DNA from: Alphaproteobacteria bacterium
Lineage (GTDB): Bacteria > Pseudomonadota > Alphaproteobacteria > Rhizobiales > Beijerinckiaceae
Assembly (NCBI GenBank): GCA_016869435.1
Contig: VGEB01000014.1
Span: 1-42,043, forward strand
Direction: 5' to 3'
DNA: 42,043 nt
Part shown: piece after piece, positions 28,035-37,439 of the stretch
How the letters are laid out: each line of letters begins with the position of its first letter
How positions within the stretch are numbered: position 1 is the first letter of the stretch
Translations under genes and position numbers: made by a program
The notes under the pieces: model-generated
Databases searched by the model: none
Told to the model about the DNA's origin: nothing
The model's input: only the letters and a program-made list of their open reading frames with translations

Positions 28035-28043
28035 GGAGCAGGC

Positions 28044-28493
28044 ATGGGCGCATCGCTCTCGGCTCCGGGACGCAAAGGCGGCAGGCGGCGACGCGGCGTG
28101 CCGCGCTACGGCGCCATGGCGGAAATCAACATGACGCCGTTCATCGACGTCATGCTGGTTCTGCTCATTATCTTCATGGTGGCGGCGCCGCTGCTGGCGA
28201 CCGGCGTCGCCGTCGATCTTCCGCAGACCAAGGCTGGCGCGCTCAACATCGACCAGAAGCCGGTATCGATCGCCATCGACGAAAAGGGACAGGTATTCCT
28301 GATGGATCAGCCGATCGAGACGACCCAATTGCTCGACAGACTGAAGGAAACCGCCAAGCAGGGGTTTGACGAACGAATCTATGTCCGCGGCTCGAAAGCG
28401 GTGAATTACGGCCGTGTGGCGGAGGTGATGTCGCTTGTCACGAGCGCCGGCTACAAAAAAGTCGCGCTGGTGACGGAGCAGGAGAAGAAGTGA
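28044..28493 (+). CDS. tolR: Tol-Pal system protein TolR
   Basis: 149 residues. A basic cytoplasmic start precedes a single membrane helix with the key aspartate: EINMTPFIDVMLVLLIIFM. The periplasmic domain has the ExbD/TolR pattern VDLPQTKAG, VSIAIDEKGQVFL and IYVRGSKAVNYGRVAEVMSLV. It pairs with TolQ in the proton channel. tolA begins 11 bases downstream. Confidence 0.96.
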   Translation: MGASLSAPGRKGGRRRRGVPRYGAMAEINMTPFIDVMLVLLIIFMVAAPLLATGVAVDLPQTKAGALNIDQKPVSIAIDEKGQVFLMDQPIETTQLLDRLKETAKQGFDERIYVRGSKAVNYGRVAEVMSLVTSAGYKKVALVTEQEKK

Positions 28494-28504
28494 GCTGAGC
28501 GGAA

Positions 28505-29650
28505 ATGAAAATTTCGCGCTCCGAACCAGGTCTTCCGCTCTCCTCGGCAATCCACGCAGGATTGCTTCTGGCGGCGCTTGTCCTTTTTTCCGACGCCACG
28601 AAGTTCGAAGCCGTGGAGATGGTTCCGGTCGACCTCGTCTCCGACGGCGAACTCACTCAGATCATGAAGGGCGAGAAATCCGCGCGCGAGGTCAAGCCTG
28701 CGCCGCGAGTCGATAAGGTCGCGCCCGAAACGGAAACGAAGCCGGAGCCGCCGCTCGCAGAAGCCAAGAAAGACATCGCCACGCCACTGCCGCCGGCGCG
28801 ACCGCTGCCGCAACCTTCCGCTGACGATACGCCGCCGACCCCGCCAAAGCGCGCCGCCGCCCTGCCGCCAAAGCCGGAGCCGCCGCCCAAGCCTGAGGAA
28901 AAACAGCCAGAGCCGAAGCCTGCAGCAAAGCCTAAAGCCGCGGCGCCGGAACCGGACAGGAAGCCCGAAAAAGAGCCGGACGACGCCGAGGTGGTGAAGC
29001 CGAAGCCGCCGACCCAGACAAAGCCGGACGCCGCGGCGAAGGACGCAGCGACTCCGGAGAAGCCCAAGGAGCGGCTCAAGCTGAATGAGGTTGCGAAGCT
29101 CCTTGAAAGCAAGAAGCCGCAGGAGAAGCCAAAGCCTGAAGCGACAATTGGCGAGCTTGCGGAAAAGGCGGTCAAGGAATCGAAGCAAAAGTCGGGCGAC
29201 GAAAATGCGCCAAAATCGAAATTCGACGCCGCAAGCATTTCGAAAATGCTGAGCCGCGAAGCGCCGCAACGCAAGGCCGCGACGGGAGCGACGACACAGA
29301 CTGCGGCGCTCGGCGCGCCGACGGGATCGGCCGCCAAAATGTCGGCCTCGATGGAGGCGCGCATCGCCGCCTACATCCACGATCACTATTACCCCTGCTG
29401 GGCCTCTGCCTTGTCGCTTGGCGGGCAGACCTATACGCCGATCGTGGAGTTTCATCTTTCGCGCCAAGGCGACCTCGAAGGCCATCCCAAACTGCTGAAC
29501 GCCTCGGCGAGCCCGACCGAACACGCGCGCGGCGAACAGGCGATGCAGGCGGTGCGCCGCTGCAGTCCGATGCGGATTCCGCCCGAGTTCATGCCCTATT
29601 ACGAAGAAGCGCTGCGCGAGGTCACGATCCGTTTCCAGGATGCGAATTAG
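28505..29650 (+). CDS. tolA: TolA-like periplasm-spanning protein
   Basis: 381 residues. An N-terminal membrane anchor (SSAIHAGLLLAALVLFS, 18-34) carries the serine/histidine face typical of TolA/TonB. It is followed by a long Pro/Lys/Glu/Ala-rich extended region (about 60-270) and a C-terminal TolA/TonB-like domain (about 280-381) with YIHDHYYPCWASALSLG and EFHLSRQGDLEGHPKLLNAS. TolA links the TolQR motor to TolB and Pal. The central repeat is Pro-rich rather than the pure Ala/Lys helix of E. coli. Confidence 0.92.
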   Translation: MKISRSEPGLPLSSAIHAGLLLAALVLFSDATKFEAVEMVPVDLVSDGELTQIMKGEKSAREVKPAPRVDKVAPETETKPEPPLAEAKKDIATPLPPARPLPQPSADDTPPTPPKRAAALPPKPEPPPKPEEKQPEPKPAAKPKAAAPEPDRKPEKEPDDAEVVKPKPPTQTKPDAAAKDAATPEKPKERLKLNEVAKLLESKKPQEKPKPEATIGELAEKAVKESKQKSGDENAPKSKFDAASISKMLSREAPQRKAATGATTQTAALGAPTGSAAKMSASMEARIAAYIHDHYYPCWASALSLGGQTYTPIVEFHLSRQGDLEGHPKLLNASASPTEHARGEQAMQAVRRCSPMRIPPEFMPYYEEALREVTIRFQDAN

Positions 29651-29680
29651 TGATCGCCTTCGTGCGCAGCGAAAGGGTCG

Positions 29681-29722
29681 ACTCCCTCCCCAACCCTTCC
29701 CCGCCAGCGCGGCAGAGGGAGC
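29681..29722. repeat. Palindromic repeat between tolA and tolB
   Basis: ACTCCCTCCCCAACCC and GCAGAGGGAGC, with inner CCCCGCCAGCGCGGC, form an imperfect hairpin like the CCCTCCCC/GGGGAGGG dispersed repeats of many alphaproteobacteria. It lies in the 190-base gap inside the tol operon, where it could lower tolB expression relative to tolQRA. Confidence 0.5.
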
Positions 29723-29843
29723 AAATCGCTCTCTTCATCGGCTTGACGCTCATGCTGACCTCTGAGGCGCTCCATTCGACAAACTCGTCCATCGCCGCAA
29801 CGCGTTACGGTTTCTTCACGGCGATGCCTGCAGGATTTCGTTC

Positions 29844-31163
29844 ATGACACGCTGCATCTCTCGGCGCGCCGCCGCCGGCCTCCTCGCCGGCGCGGCCTTC
29901 GCGCCGCTCCTTCCCGGCTCGTTGGCGCGCGCCGGACGCATCATCGATCTCAAAGGCGGCGGCTTTCAACCGATCAATATCGCGGTCGCGCCTTTTGTCG
30001 GCGACGACGCCGCCCACACCGTGACCTCGGTGACGCTCAACAATTTCAAGCGCTCGGTGTTCTTGAATCCGATCGATCCCGGAGCGCTGCCGGCGAACGC
30101 CGCGCCGCCGGACGCCGCGCCTCATCTCGCCGCCTTTAAAGCGGTAAATGCTCAGTTCGTGCTGACCGGACGTTCGCAACGCGTCGGCGATGGCAGGCTT
30201 AAAACCGAGTTCCGGCTCTTCGACGTGACGACTGGCGAGCAAGTCGCCGGCCAGCAGTATTTGACCGAAGCCGCCAACACGCGGCGAGTCGCGCATCTCC
30301 TGTCCGACGCCGTTTTCAGCCGCATTACGGGCGAAAAAGGCTTCTTCGACACGCGGATCGTTTTCGTCGACGAAACCGGCTCCAAAGACAGGCGCCGCAA
30401 GCGCCTCGCCATGATGGATCAGGACGGCGCCAATGTGCGCTATCTGTCTCGCGGCGACGAACTCGTCGTCACGCCGCGATTTTCCCCTAATTCGCTCGAC
30501 GTCACCTATATGTCCTTCGGCGCCGACGGCGATCCCAAAGTCCTGCTGATGAATATTGAAAACAGTCAGCGCGAAGTCGTCGGCAATTTTCCCGGCATGA
30601 CTTTCTCGCCGCGATTCTCGCCCGATGGACAGAAAATCATCATGTCGCTGTCGCAGGGCTCGACGACCAATCTCTATGCGATGGATCTGCGCTCGCGTAC
30701 GACGACGCGGCTGACCGACACCGCCGCCATCGACACCGCGCCGTGCTATTCTCCGGACGGCTCGCGCATCGTCTTCGAGAGCGATCGCGGCGGCTCGCAG
30801 CAGATTTACGTCATGGGCGCGCATGGCGGCGACGCGAGACGCATCTCCTTCGGCGGCGGCCGCTATTCGACGCCGGTCTGGTCGCCCAAGGGCGATTACA
30901 TCGCTTTCACCAAGCAGAACGGCGGCAATTTCGCGATCGGCGTGATGAAGACCGACGGCTCCGGCGAGCGCATTCTGACCGAAGGCTTTCATAATGAGGG
31001 CCCGACCTGGGCGCCGAATGGCCTCTTCCTGATGTTCTTTCGCGACTCCGGGGGCGGCGGCGGACCGAAAATCTACATGGTCGACGTCTTCGGCCGTTCC
31101 GAGACTCAGGTGCCGACGCCGAGCTTTGCGAGCGATCCCGCCTGGGGGCCGCTGCAGGATTGA
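29844..31163 (+). CDS. tolB: Tol-Pal system beta-propeller protein TolB
   Basis: 439 residues. The N-terminus has twin arginines ([14 protein letters not shown]), so export might use Tat, though the motif is weak; the signal ends near LARA. An N-terminal alpha/beta domain with [12 protein letters not shown] is followed by a six-bladed propeller with repeated SPDG units: [40 protein letters not shown] and [10 protein letters not shown]. TolB is periplasmic and passes between TolA and Pal. The usual next gene, pal, is not here; a TIR-like gene follows. Confidence 0.96.
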   Translation: MTRCISRRAAAGLLAGAAFAPLLPGSLARAGRIIDLKGGGFQPINIAVAPFVGDDAAHTVTSVTLNNFKRSVFLNPIDPGALPANAAPPDAAPHLAAFKAVNAQFVLTGRSQRVGDGRLKTEFRLFDVTTGEQVAGQQYLTEAANTRRVAHLLSDAVFSRITGEKGFFDTRIVFVDETGSKDRRRKRLAMMDQDGANVRYLSRGDELVVTPRFSPNSLDVTYMSFGADGDPKVLLMNIENSQREVVGNFPGMTFSPRFSPDGQKIIMSLSQGSTTNLYAMDLRSRTTTRLTDTAAIDTAPCYSPDGSRIVFESDRGGSQQIYVMGAHGGDARRISFGGGRYSTPVWSPKGDYIAFTKQNGGNFAIGVMKTDGSGERILTEGFHNEGPTWAPNGLFLMFFRDSGGGGGPKIYMVDVFGRSETQVPTPSFASDPAWGPLQD

Positions 31164-31195
31164 GGGCCAGCTTAAGCGATTATCAGGAAATACAT

Positions 31196-31981
31196 TTGGA
31201 CAAACACCAGTTCCTTTCTGAACTTAAGAGATATGAGAAGGCCTTTGAAGGCATTCTTTCTCGTTTTCGTCGCGACATGAGCGGCGTCTACATAGGTGAT
31301 GGCGACGATCCGCTGTTTCGGCAGTACGTGCGTGAACTTGTGGATTTGTTCAACGATATGCTCGGCACGAACACATATTCCGCCCAAATCGCAACAGAGG
31401 CGAACGAAGGAGTTTCAAATTTCTATGGAACGCCATCATTCAAGTCTGTCGAGAACATCACGTCGGTTCTGCGCGCAGCACTGACTCGATTTGCTCGCAA
31501 TCAAGAATTCTTGGTGCGTTCAAAAGGTAGCAAGAGTGTTCCTAAGCGCGAGAATGTATTTGTTATTCATGGACACGACGAAGCAAAATGGCGGGAGCTA
31601 AAGGACCTCTTGAAGAATGACTTTGGACTTCATCCGCTGATATTGTCGGAACAGTCGGATGCCGGCTGTGTGACGTTAATCGAGAAGTTCGAGCGCTATG
31701 CTCAAACTTGCAGCTATGCAGTTGCGGTATTCACCCCCGACGATGAAGTGCGGTCTGATAGCGAAACTTATCTTCAGGCTCGACCCAATGTATTATATGA
31801 ACTTGGCTGGTTCTGCGGCCGATTGGGGCGAGATCGCGCGATGCTTTTGCTGAAGGAAAGAACCACTCTGTTTTCTGATTTTGGTGGAATTGTTCAAAAG
31901 AGATTCAAAACCAACATACGAGAGAAAATAACTGAGATAAGAAAGGATCTCGTCGATGCCGGTATTATCGACGGCAACTAG
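31196..31981 (+). CDS. TIR-like domain protein (CAP12/PF10137 type), orphan
   Basis: 261 residues from the TTG at 31196, which has AGGAAA about 8 bases upstream; a TTG at 31160 overlapping tolB is less likely. The N-terminal ~110 residues are helical with no recognised domain. The C-terminal TIR-like domain begins ENVFVIHGHDEAKWRELKD (119-137), continues LILSEQSDAGCVTLIEKFERYA and AVAVFTPDDEV, and contains ARPNVLYELGWFCGRLGRDR with putative catalytic glutamate E202. This is the domain of CAP12/Pycsar-type effectors that degrade NAD+ in abortive infection. No cyclase or other defence gene is adjacent. The gene is visibly AT-richer than tolB and ung, which suggests acquisition. A defence role is inference. 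Confidence 0.8.
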   Translation: MDKHQFLSELKRYEKAFEGILSRFRRDMSGVYIGDGDDPLFRQYVRELVDLFNDMLGTNTYSAQIATEANEGVSNFYGTPSFKSVENITSVLRAALTRFARNQEFLVRSKGSKSVPKRENVFVIHGHDEAKWRELKDLLKNDFGLHPLILSEQSDAGCVTLIEKFERYAQTCSYAVAVFTPDDEVRSDSETYLQARPNVLYELGWFCGRLGRDRAMLLLKERTTLFSDFGGIVQKRFKTNIREKITEIRKDLVDAGIIDGN

Positions 31982-31983
31982 CC

Positions 31984-32652
31984 ATGACCAAACCCGTCCG
32001 CATCGACGAGAGCTGGAAGAAACATCTCGCGCGGGAATTCGAACAGACCTATTTCGGCGAGCTTCGCGAATTTGTGCGCGGCGAATATGCGGCGCGCACA
32101 ATCTATCCGCCGGCGTCGCAGATTTTTCGCGCCTTCGATGAGTGTCCCTTCGAGAAGGTGAAGGTCGTCATTCTCGGACAAGACCCCTATCACGGCGCCG
32201 GACAGGCCTGCGGCCTTTGCTTCGCGGTCGGCGCCCATACGCCGCCGCCGCCCTCGCTGCAGAACATCTTCAAGGAGATCGAATCCGATCTCGGCCACAA
32301 GGTCTCGCGCGATCCCGATCTTTCGCGCTGGGCGCGGCAGGGCGTGCTGCTTCTCAACGCCACGCTCACCGTGCGCGAGAACGCCGCCGGCTCGCATCAG
32401 AACAAGGGCTGGGAGCAATTCACCGACGCCGCCATTCACGCGCTGGCGCGCGAACGCGAAGGCGTCGTCTTCATGCTCTGGGGCTCCTATGCGCGGCGCA
32501 AGGGCGCAGGCATCGACCGGCGCAGACATCTGGTGCTCGAATGCGCGCATCCCTCGCCGCTTTCGGCCCACAACGGCTTTTTCGGCTGCAAGCATTTCTC
32601 GAAGGCGAATGATTATCTGATCGTCCATGGCCAGACGCCGATCGAGTGGTGA
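31984..32652 (+). CDS. ung: Uracil-DNA glycosylase
   Basis: 222 residues of family 1 UDG, which excises uracil from DNA to start base-excision repair. The catalytic water-activating loop GQDPYHGAGQACGLCFAV holds the key aspartate; LLLNATLTV and the minor-groove loop HPSPLSAHNGFFGCKHF with the catalytic histidine are intact. The ATG is 3 bases after the TIR-like stop, so the two are co-transcribed or ung is read from upstream. The codon use returns to the GC-rich pattern of the window. Confidence 0.96.
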   Translation: MTKPVRIDESWKKHLAREFEQTYFGELREFVRGEYAARTIYPPASQIFRAFDECPFEKVKVVILGQDPYHGAGQACGLCFAVGAHTPPPPSLQNIFKEIESDLGHKVSRDPDLSRWARQGVLLLNATLTVRENAAGSHQNKGWEQFTDAAIHALAREREGVVFMLWGSYARRKGAGIDRRRHLVLECAHPSPLSAHNGFFGCKHFSKANDYLIVHGQTPIEW

Positions 32653-32683
32653 GTTCGAGAACGAAATTGTCCTGCGCGAACCC

Positions 32684-32702
32684 TTCTCCCTATGGGAGAG
32701 GG
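32684..32702. terminator. Hairpin-like repeat between convergent ung and antiporter genes
   Basis: TCTCCC and GGGAGA flank a TAT loop in the CCCTTCTCCC-type dispersed repeat found in alphaproteobacteria. It lies in the 90-base gap between the two convergent stops and may serve as a shared terminator. Confidence 0.4.
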
Positions 32703-32742
32703 ACATGCCTCATCCTCGCTTCATTGCTCGATCCGAAAGAGA

Positions 32743-33852
32743 TTACGGCACGAACAATAGAAAAATATATGTCGCGAAAACGACAAGATGCACAAGCCCG
32801 GTCAGGAGATTGGTTCGCCCGGCGCCGAAGCTTACGACGCTGAGCAGCAATGTCAGCATCAGCAACATGGCGTCGCGCTGCTCAAGCCCGAACATGATTT
32901 CATGGCCGGTCGCAATGCTCATGAGCGCCACGGCAGGAACGGTGAGCCCGATCGTCGCGACGACTGAGCCGAGCGCGCTATTCAGGCTCGTCTGCAGCGC
33001 ATTGCGCGCCGCCGCGCGTATGGAATTGATGGACTCGGGGAGCAGAACGAGCATCGCCACGGCGGCGCCCATCACTCTGTTCACGTCGGCAAGACCGATC
33101 CAGCGAAGCGCGTCCTCAAGACCGGGAACGACCCGCTCCGCGAGAAGGCTGACGCCAAGCAGGCTCGCGCCGAGTCCGACCGCTCCAAACAGCATCATCA
33201 CGCGCGATGGCCTCGCCTGGCCGTCGCCGACGGCGGCCACATGGGCGTCGATGAAATAGGACCGGTGCCGTACCGTCTGAATGAAAAGGAAGGCGCTGTA
33301 GAGCAGCACGGACAGGATGCTGACGAAAATGAGCTGACTCGAAGTCAGAGTCGGCCCGTAACTCGAGGTCGTGTAATCTGGCAGGATGAGCGTCAGCGTC
33401 GACAGAGCGATCAGGACGGCCAGATAGGCGCTCGCCGCCATTGGCTGTATCTCCTGCTCGTGATGACGGAAGCCGCCGAGCAGAAGGCAGAGGCCGACGA
33501 GGCCGTTGCAAACGATCATGATCGCTGAAAAGACCGCCTCGCGCGCTTCGGTCGGGTCGTCGTTGCCATATTCGATCATCGACGCCAAGATTGCGAGTTC
33601 GATAATGGTCACGGCGATGGTGAGCACGAGCGTGCCATAGGGCTCGCCTACCCTGGCGCCGATGATCTCGGCGTGCTGCAGGGCGGAGAAGGCGGCCCCG
33701 ATCAATAAGAGCGCCGCGACGCTCGCCGGAACGAAGTCAATGGCGGCGGGAAGGCGCAAAATCCAGCGCTCGTCGAACAGAAAGAGCGCGGCCAAGCCCA
33801 GCGCCAGCGCCGGAAAAAGGACCGAGCCAACGGTGATTCTGGCCGCCTGCAT
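32743..33852 (-). CDS. Calcium/proton antiporter (ChaA/y4hA type)
   Basis: 369 residues from the ATG at 33852; upstream of this the frame overlaps uvrC on the other strand and is not membrane-like. About eleven hydrophobic segments are visible. The two CaCA-family alpha repeats are recognisable: GEPYGTLVLTIAVTIIELAI with the key glutamate, and NSALGSVVATIGLTVPAVALMSI in the second half, where the acidic residue seen in many members is not obvious. It is expected to extrude Ca2+ or Na+ in exchange for protons. Similar proteins are called ionic transporter y4hA in Rhizobium. Confidence 0.85.
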   Translation of the reverse strand: MQAARITVGSVLFPALALGLAALFLFDERWILRLPAAIDFVPASVAALLLIGAAFSALQHAEIIGARVGEPYGTLVLTIAVTIIELAILASMIEYGNDDPTEAREAVFSAIMIVCNGLVGLCLLLGGFRHHEQEIQPMAASAYLAVLIALSTLTLILPDYTTSSYGPTLTSSQLIFVSILSVLLYSAFLFIQTVRHRSYFIDAHVAAVGDGQARPSRVMMLFGAVGLGASLLGVSLLAERVVPGLEDALRWIGLADVNRVMGAAVAMLVLLPESINSIRAAARNALQTSLNSALGSVVATIGLTVPAVALMSIATGHEIMFGLEQRDAMLLMLTLLLSVVSFGAGRTNLLTGLVHLVVFATYIFLLFVP

Positions 33853-34029
33853 TCCGCCCCCAAGTCGTCGCAGCCCAAGCTTAACAGGAGTCTGGCCAAT
33901 CGCTCGGCCGCACGCAAGCGGTGACCCGCGGAAACGCCGGGCGGGTCCAAAATCTGCACAGCTCTTTGCTCGCTCGCGCACATCGAGCGAGTCTTTCCAT
34001 CGCCGCCCGCGGCGAATAAATCTAGGTCG

Positions 34030-36018
34030 ATGACGCCCCCGTTCACAAATCCGCGCGATCTTCCGCCGCAGGAAGACGACGCCTTCGACGCGGCCGAAAC
34101 GCCTGCGGAGACAGAGGCCGAGCTGAGCGAAGCGGCCGTCGAGGCGCCGCAGACTCCCGAAAGCGTCAAGCGCGGCGTCGACGTCATCAAGAAACATTGG
34201 CGCCACGCGCCGAACGGACCCGGCGTCTATCGAATGATCGCCGAAAACGGCGAGGTGCTCTACGTCGGCAAAGCGAAGAACGTGCGCAAGCGGGTCGCGA
34301 GCTATACGCGCCTCGCCGGCCATGTGAACCGCATCGCGCGGATGATTTCGGCGACAGCGACGATGGTGTTCATCTCGGTCGAGACTGAAACCGATGCGCT
34401 GCTGCTGGAAGCGAATCTCATCAAGCAGTTGAAGCCGCGCTTCAACGTGCTGATGCGCGACGACAAGTCTTTCCCCTACATTCTGATCGCCAAGGATCAC
34501 ACAGCGCCGCAGATTTTGAAGCACCGCGGCGCGCGCGTGCGCAAGGGAGACTATTTCGGACCCTTCGCCAGCGTCTGGGCGGTCAATCGCGCCTTGAACG
34601 CGCTGGAACGCGCCTTTCTTCTACGCTCCTGCGCGCAAAGCTTCTATGACAATCGCACGCGTCCCTGCCTGCTCTATCAGATCAAACGCTGCTCTGGTCC
34701 CTGCACCGGCGAAATCTCAATGGAGGATTACGCCGAGCTTGTGCGCGAGGCGCGCGATTTTCTCTCCGGCAAGAGTCGGGCGGTACGCGAACAGCTCGCG
34801 CGTGAGATGACCGACGCCTCCGAGCGGTTGGAGTTTGAGCGCGCGGCGCGGCTGCGCGATCGCATCTCGGCGCTCTCCGCCATCCAGGGCGCGCAGGGGA
34901 TCAATCCGCGCAGCGTCGAAGAAGCCGACGTGTTCGCCATCGCCAAGGACGCCGGACGCTTCTGCATCGAAGCGTTCTTTTTCCGCGCCTATCAGAACTG
35001 GGGCAACCGCTCATACTACCCTCGCGCCGACGCGACTTTGTCCGAGCCGGAGGTGCTCGACGCCTTTCTGGCGCAGTTCTATCAGGAGCATCCTTCGGCG
35101 CGCTGCGTCTTTCTCTCTCATCCGATCGAAGACAGCGCGCTTCTCGAAGAAGCGTTGACCGCACGGCTCGGCCGCCGCGTCGAGGTGCTCGCGCCGCAGC
35201 GCGGCGAGAAGCGCGAACTCGTGGATCATGCGCTGCAGAACGCGCGGCAAGCGCTCGGCCGCAAGCTCGCTGAGGACGCCAGTCAGCAGCGCCTGCTCGC
35301 GGCGCTCGGCCAGGCCTTTGGCCTCACAGCCGCGCCGCGTCGCATCGAAGTTTACGACAATTCGCATATCGGCGGCGCGCAGGCGATCGGCGCGATGATC
35401 GTCGCCGGGTCGGTCGGATTCATGAAGGCCCACTACCGAACTTTCAACATACGCAGCGCCGACATCGCGCCGGGCGACGATTTCGGCATGATGCGCGAAG
35501 TGCTGACGCGCCGGTTCGCAAGGCTCGCCAAGGAAGGCGAGAAGGATCAGAACAGCGACGCCTTTCCGTCGAAGCCAGATCTCATCCTCATCGACGGCGG
35601 ACGCGGCCAGTTCGAAGTGGCGCGCGAGGTCTTACGCGGTCTCGACGTCGAAGGCGTCGCCGTCGCCTCGATCGCCAAGGGCGCAGACCGCAACGCCGGA
35701 CGCGAGACCTTCTTCATCGAAGGGCGGGAGCCGTTTCGTCTGCCCCCGCATGATCCGGCGCTCTACTTCGTTCAGCGGCTGCGCGATGAAGCGCATCGTT
35801 TCGCGATCGGGACACACCGCGCCCGGCGCAAGAAGGAATTCACCAAGAATCCGCTCGACGAGATCGCCGGCGTCGGCCCCGCGCGCAAACGCGCGCTGCT
35901 TTTGGCGTTCGGCTCGGCGAAGGCGGTGTCGAAAGCCGCGCTTTCGGACCTCGAGAAAGTGCCGGGGGTCAACAAGGCGACCGCTCGGCTCGTCTACGAC
36001 CATTTCCAGCGTGAATAG
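34030..36018 (+). CDS. uvrC: Excinuclease ABC subunit C
   Basis: 662 residues. An acidic extension of about 55 residues not found in E. coli precedes the GIY-YIG 3'-incision domain ([26 protein letters not shown], 64-88). Then come the Cys-containing [27 protein letters not shown] segment, the UVR motif (around [20 protein letters not shown]), the RNase H-like 5'-incision domain with [10 protein letters not shown] and [10 protein letters not shown], and C-terminal helix-hairpin-helix repeats ([32 protein letters not shown]). It makes both cuts in nucleotide excision repair with UvrAB. It is divergent from the antiporter, with 177 bases between. Confidence 0.96.
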   Translation: MTPPFTNPRDLPPQEDDAFDAAETPAETEAELSEAAVEAPQTPESVKRGVDVIKKHWRHAPNGPGVYRMIAENGEVLYVGKAKNVRKRVASYTRLAGHVNRIARMISATATMVFISVETETDALLLEANLIKQLKPRFNVLMRDDKSFPYILIAKDHTAPQILKHRGARVRKGDYFGPFASVWAVNRALNALERAFLLRSCAQSFYDNRTRPCLLYQIKRCSGPCTGEISMEDYAELVREARDFLSGKSRAVREQLAREMTDASERLEFERAARLRDRISALSAIQGAQGINPRSVEEADVFAIAKDAGRFCIEAFFFRAYQNWGNRSYYPRADATLSEPEVLDAFLAQFYQEHPSARCVFLSHPIEDSALLEEALTARLGRRVEVLAPQRGEKRELVDHALQNARQALGRKLAEDASQQRLLAALGQAFGLTAAPRRIEVYDNSHIGGAQAIGAMIVAGSVGFMKAHYRTFNIRSADIAPGDDFGMMREVLTRRFARLAKEGEKDQNSDAFPSKPDLILIDGGRGQFEVAREVLRGLDVEGVAVASIAKGADRNAGRETFFIEGREPFRLPPHDPALYFVQRLRDEAHRFAIGTHRARRKKEFTKNPLDEIAGVGPARKRALLLAFGSAKAVSKAALSDLEKVPGVNKATARLVYDHFQRE

Positions 36019-36040
36019 CGCGCGCCAGTTAACCACGCGG

Positions 36041-36454
36041 CTACTGGCCGCCGCAGGAAACGTCGCCTTCCTCGCAGGTCAACTGATGCTGCAGCCGTTT
36101 CGTCTGATTCTCGGTCAAATCCGCCAGACATTGCGCCGTGACCATATTGTGAATGCTGCCGTCAAGCGTCCCCAGCGTCTCAAATGCGCATTGGGCGTCC
36201 CGGTAACTGATCCAGGATTTTTGCGCCTCCCGCAGTTTTGACTGGCCAGAAGCGCTGATCTTTTTCAGCAGTTTGGCGTAAACGGCGTTAAGCTGGGCGT
36301 CGACCTGCTTGAAGTTGTCGCTTTCGCACAAATTCATGTCGGTCTGCGTATTGAGACGGCTGCAATCTTTGGCTATCGCCGAACTCTTCCAATGCGCGAG
36401 AATCACAAAAGTCGCGCAAAATGCGGTCAAGCATCGTAAAAGAAGGGTCTTCAT
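36041..36454 (-). CDS. LprI-type (DUF1311) secreted protein
   Basis: 137 residues with a signal peptide (1-28, ending SAIA). The mature protein begins KDCSRLNTQTDMNLCESDNFKQVDAQLNAVYAKLL and continues KLREAQKSWISYRDAQCAFE, the pattern of the LprI/DUF1311 family, some members of which inhibit lysozyme. Four to six cysteines probably form disulfides. It is convergent with uvrC and divergent from the next gene, so it is a single-gene unit. Confidence 0.85.
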   Translation of the reverse strand: MKTLLLRCLTAFCATFVILAHWKSSAIAKDCSRLNTQTDMNLCESDNFKQVDAQLNAVYAKLLKKISASGQSKLREAQKSWISYRDAQCAFETLGTLDGSIHNMVTAQCLADLTENQTKRLQHQLTCEEGDVSCGGQ

Positions 36455-36496
36455 CGGCCGGATTCTTTCCCTGCGCCGTCCTTATTCGAAACTAGC

Positions 36497-37360
36497 ATGC
36501 TATCATGGGTGGGCATGCGAAAAATTCCGCGAATTCTTTACGAGGCCTATCGGAAGTTCAACCAGGACGATGGCTGGGCGATTGCGAGCTATATTGCGCT
36601 TTCGATCCTGACCTCACTCTTTCCCTTTCTCATTTTTCTGACCGCGCTTGCCGGCTTTTTCGGCATGGACGCGGAAGCGGACGCCGCAACAAAGCTTCTT
36701 TTCGAGGCTTGGCCGGCCAGCGTCGCGGCGCCGATTTCGAGGGAAATCCACAACGTGCTGACGCAACCGCATGGCGGGCTCCTCACCTTCGGCGCCGTGT
36801 TCGCAATCTATTTTTCCGCAACCGGCGTAGAAGCGCTGCGCGTCGCGCTGAACCGAGCTTATGACTCGCCGGAGAAGCGTTCCTGGTGGTTGCTTCGGCT
36901 CGAGTCGATCATGTTCGTTTTTCTCGGCGCCGCCTCTCTGCTGGCGATCGCCATTCTTCTGGTGCTCGCGCCGCTGGCGCGAGCGATCGCCCAGCGTTAC
37001 GTTCCTCTCGTCGTCGAGGAGCTGCAGCCGCTCTATGAACCGGTGCGCTATGGCGTCACCACCGCCGTTCTCGCCATTGCGCTGTTCGCGGCCCACAAAT
37101 ATCTGCCGGCGACTAGGCGCGACACGGCTTTCATCGCGCCCGGCCTGGCGCTGACGCTGGTCGCGTCCATCGCCTTCGGCGTCGGCTTCGGCAACTATCT
37201 CGCCCGATTCGCCGGCAGTTATATTTCGACTTATGCGGGCCTCGCCTCCATCATGATCGCGATCGTCTTTCTTCAGCTCTTGGCCGCGATCTTCATCTAT
37301 GGCGCCGAACTCAATCAGACGGTCGCGATCGACGGCAAAAGGCCGGAAGAGCAGGGTTAA
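36497..37360 (+). CDS. YihY/BrkB family inner-membrane protein
   Basis: 287 residues. The family opening ILYEAYRKFNQDDGWAIASYIALSILTSLFPFLIFLTALAGF is present, followed by further membrane segments (about six in all) and the GGLLTFGAVFAIYFSATGVEALRVALNRAYD region. The C-terminal helix contains YISTYAGLASIMIAIVFLQLLAAIFIYGAELNQ. The biochemical role is unsettled; the old label ribonuclease BN is wrong for this family. The ATG at 36515 (MRKIPRIL) may be the real start; neither has a good ribosome-binding site. Its stop codon lies inside a CtrA-like sequence. Confidence 0.88.
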   Translation: MLSWVGMRKIPRILYEAYRKFNQDDGWAIASYIALSILTSLFPFLIFLTALAGFFGMDAEADAATKLLFEAWPASVAAPISREIHNVLTQPHGGLLTFGAVFAIYFSATGVEALRVALNRAYDSPEKRSWWLLRLESIMFVFLGAASLLAIAILLVLAPLARAIAQRYVPLVVEELQPLYEPVRYGVTTAVLAIALFAAHKYLPATRRDTAFIAPGLALTLVASIAFGVGFGNYLARFAGSYISTYAGLASIMIAIVFLQLLAAIFIYGAELNQTVAIDGKRPEEQG

Positions 37361-37372
37361 GCGCGCCTTAAC
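37357..37372 (+). promoter_or_regulatory. CtrA-like box upstream of ftsK
   Basis: TTAA-GCGCGCC-TTAAC matches the TTAA-N7-TTAAC consensus of the cell-cycle regulator CtrA exactly. It overlaps the preceding stop codon and ends about 67 bases before the ftsK ATG. The same bases form an inverted repeat (GGTTAAG/CTTAACC) followed by GGTTTTCT, so a terminator for the upstream gene is an alternative reading. Confidence 0.45.
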
Positions 37373-37439
37373 CGAGGTTTTCTAGGCTGCCCCCATCCGC
37401 GCGCCACAGGCGTCGCGACCAAGCGGGGCTTCTCCACCT

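Noticed and set aside
28657-29364. 235-codon Ser/Gly/Phe-rich frame opposite tolA
   Set aside because: The reverse complement of Pro/Lys/Ala repeats gives such a sequence automatically; tolA is in a complete operon.
31793-32706. Minus-strand frames opposite ung and the TIR-like gene
   Set aside because: ung is certain on the plus strand, and the antisense products have no known domain.
33853-34524. N-terminal extension of the antiporter frame
   Set aside because: It lies opposite uvrC, is not hydrophobic, and the ATG at 33852 begins exactly at the first membrane helix.
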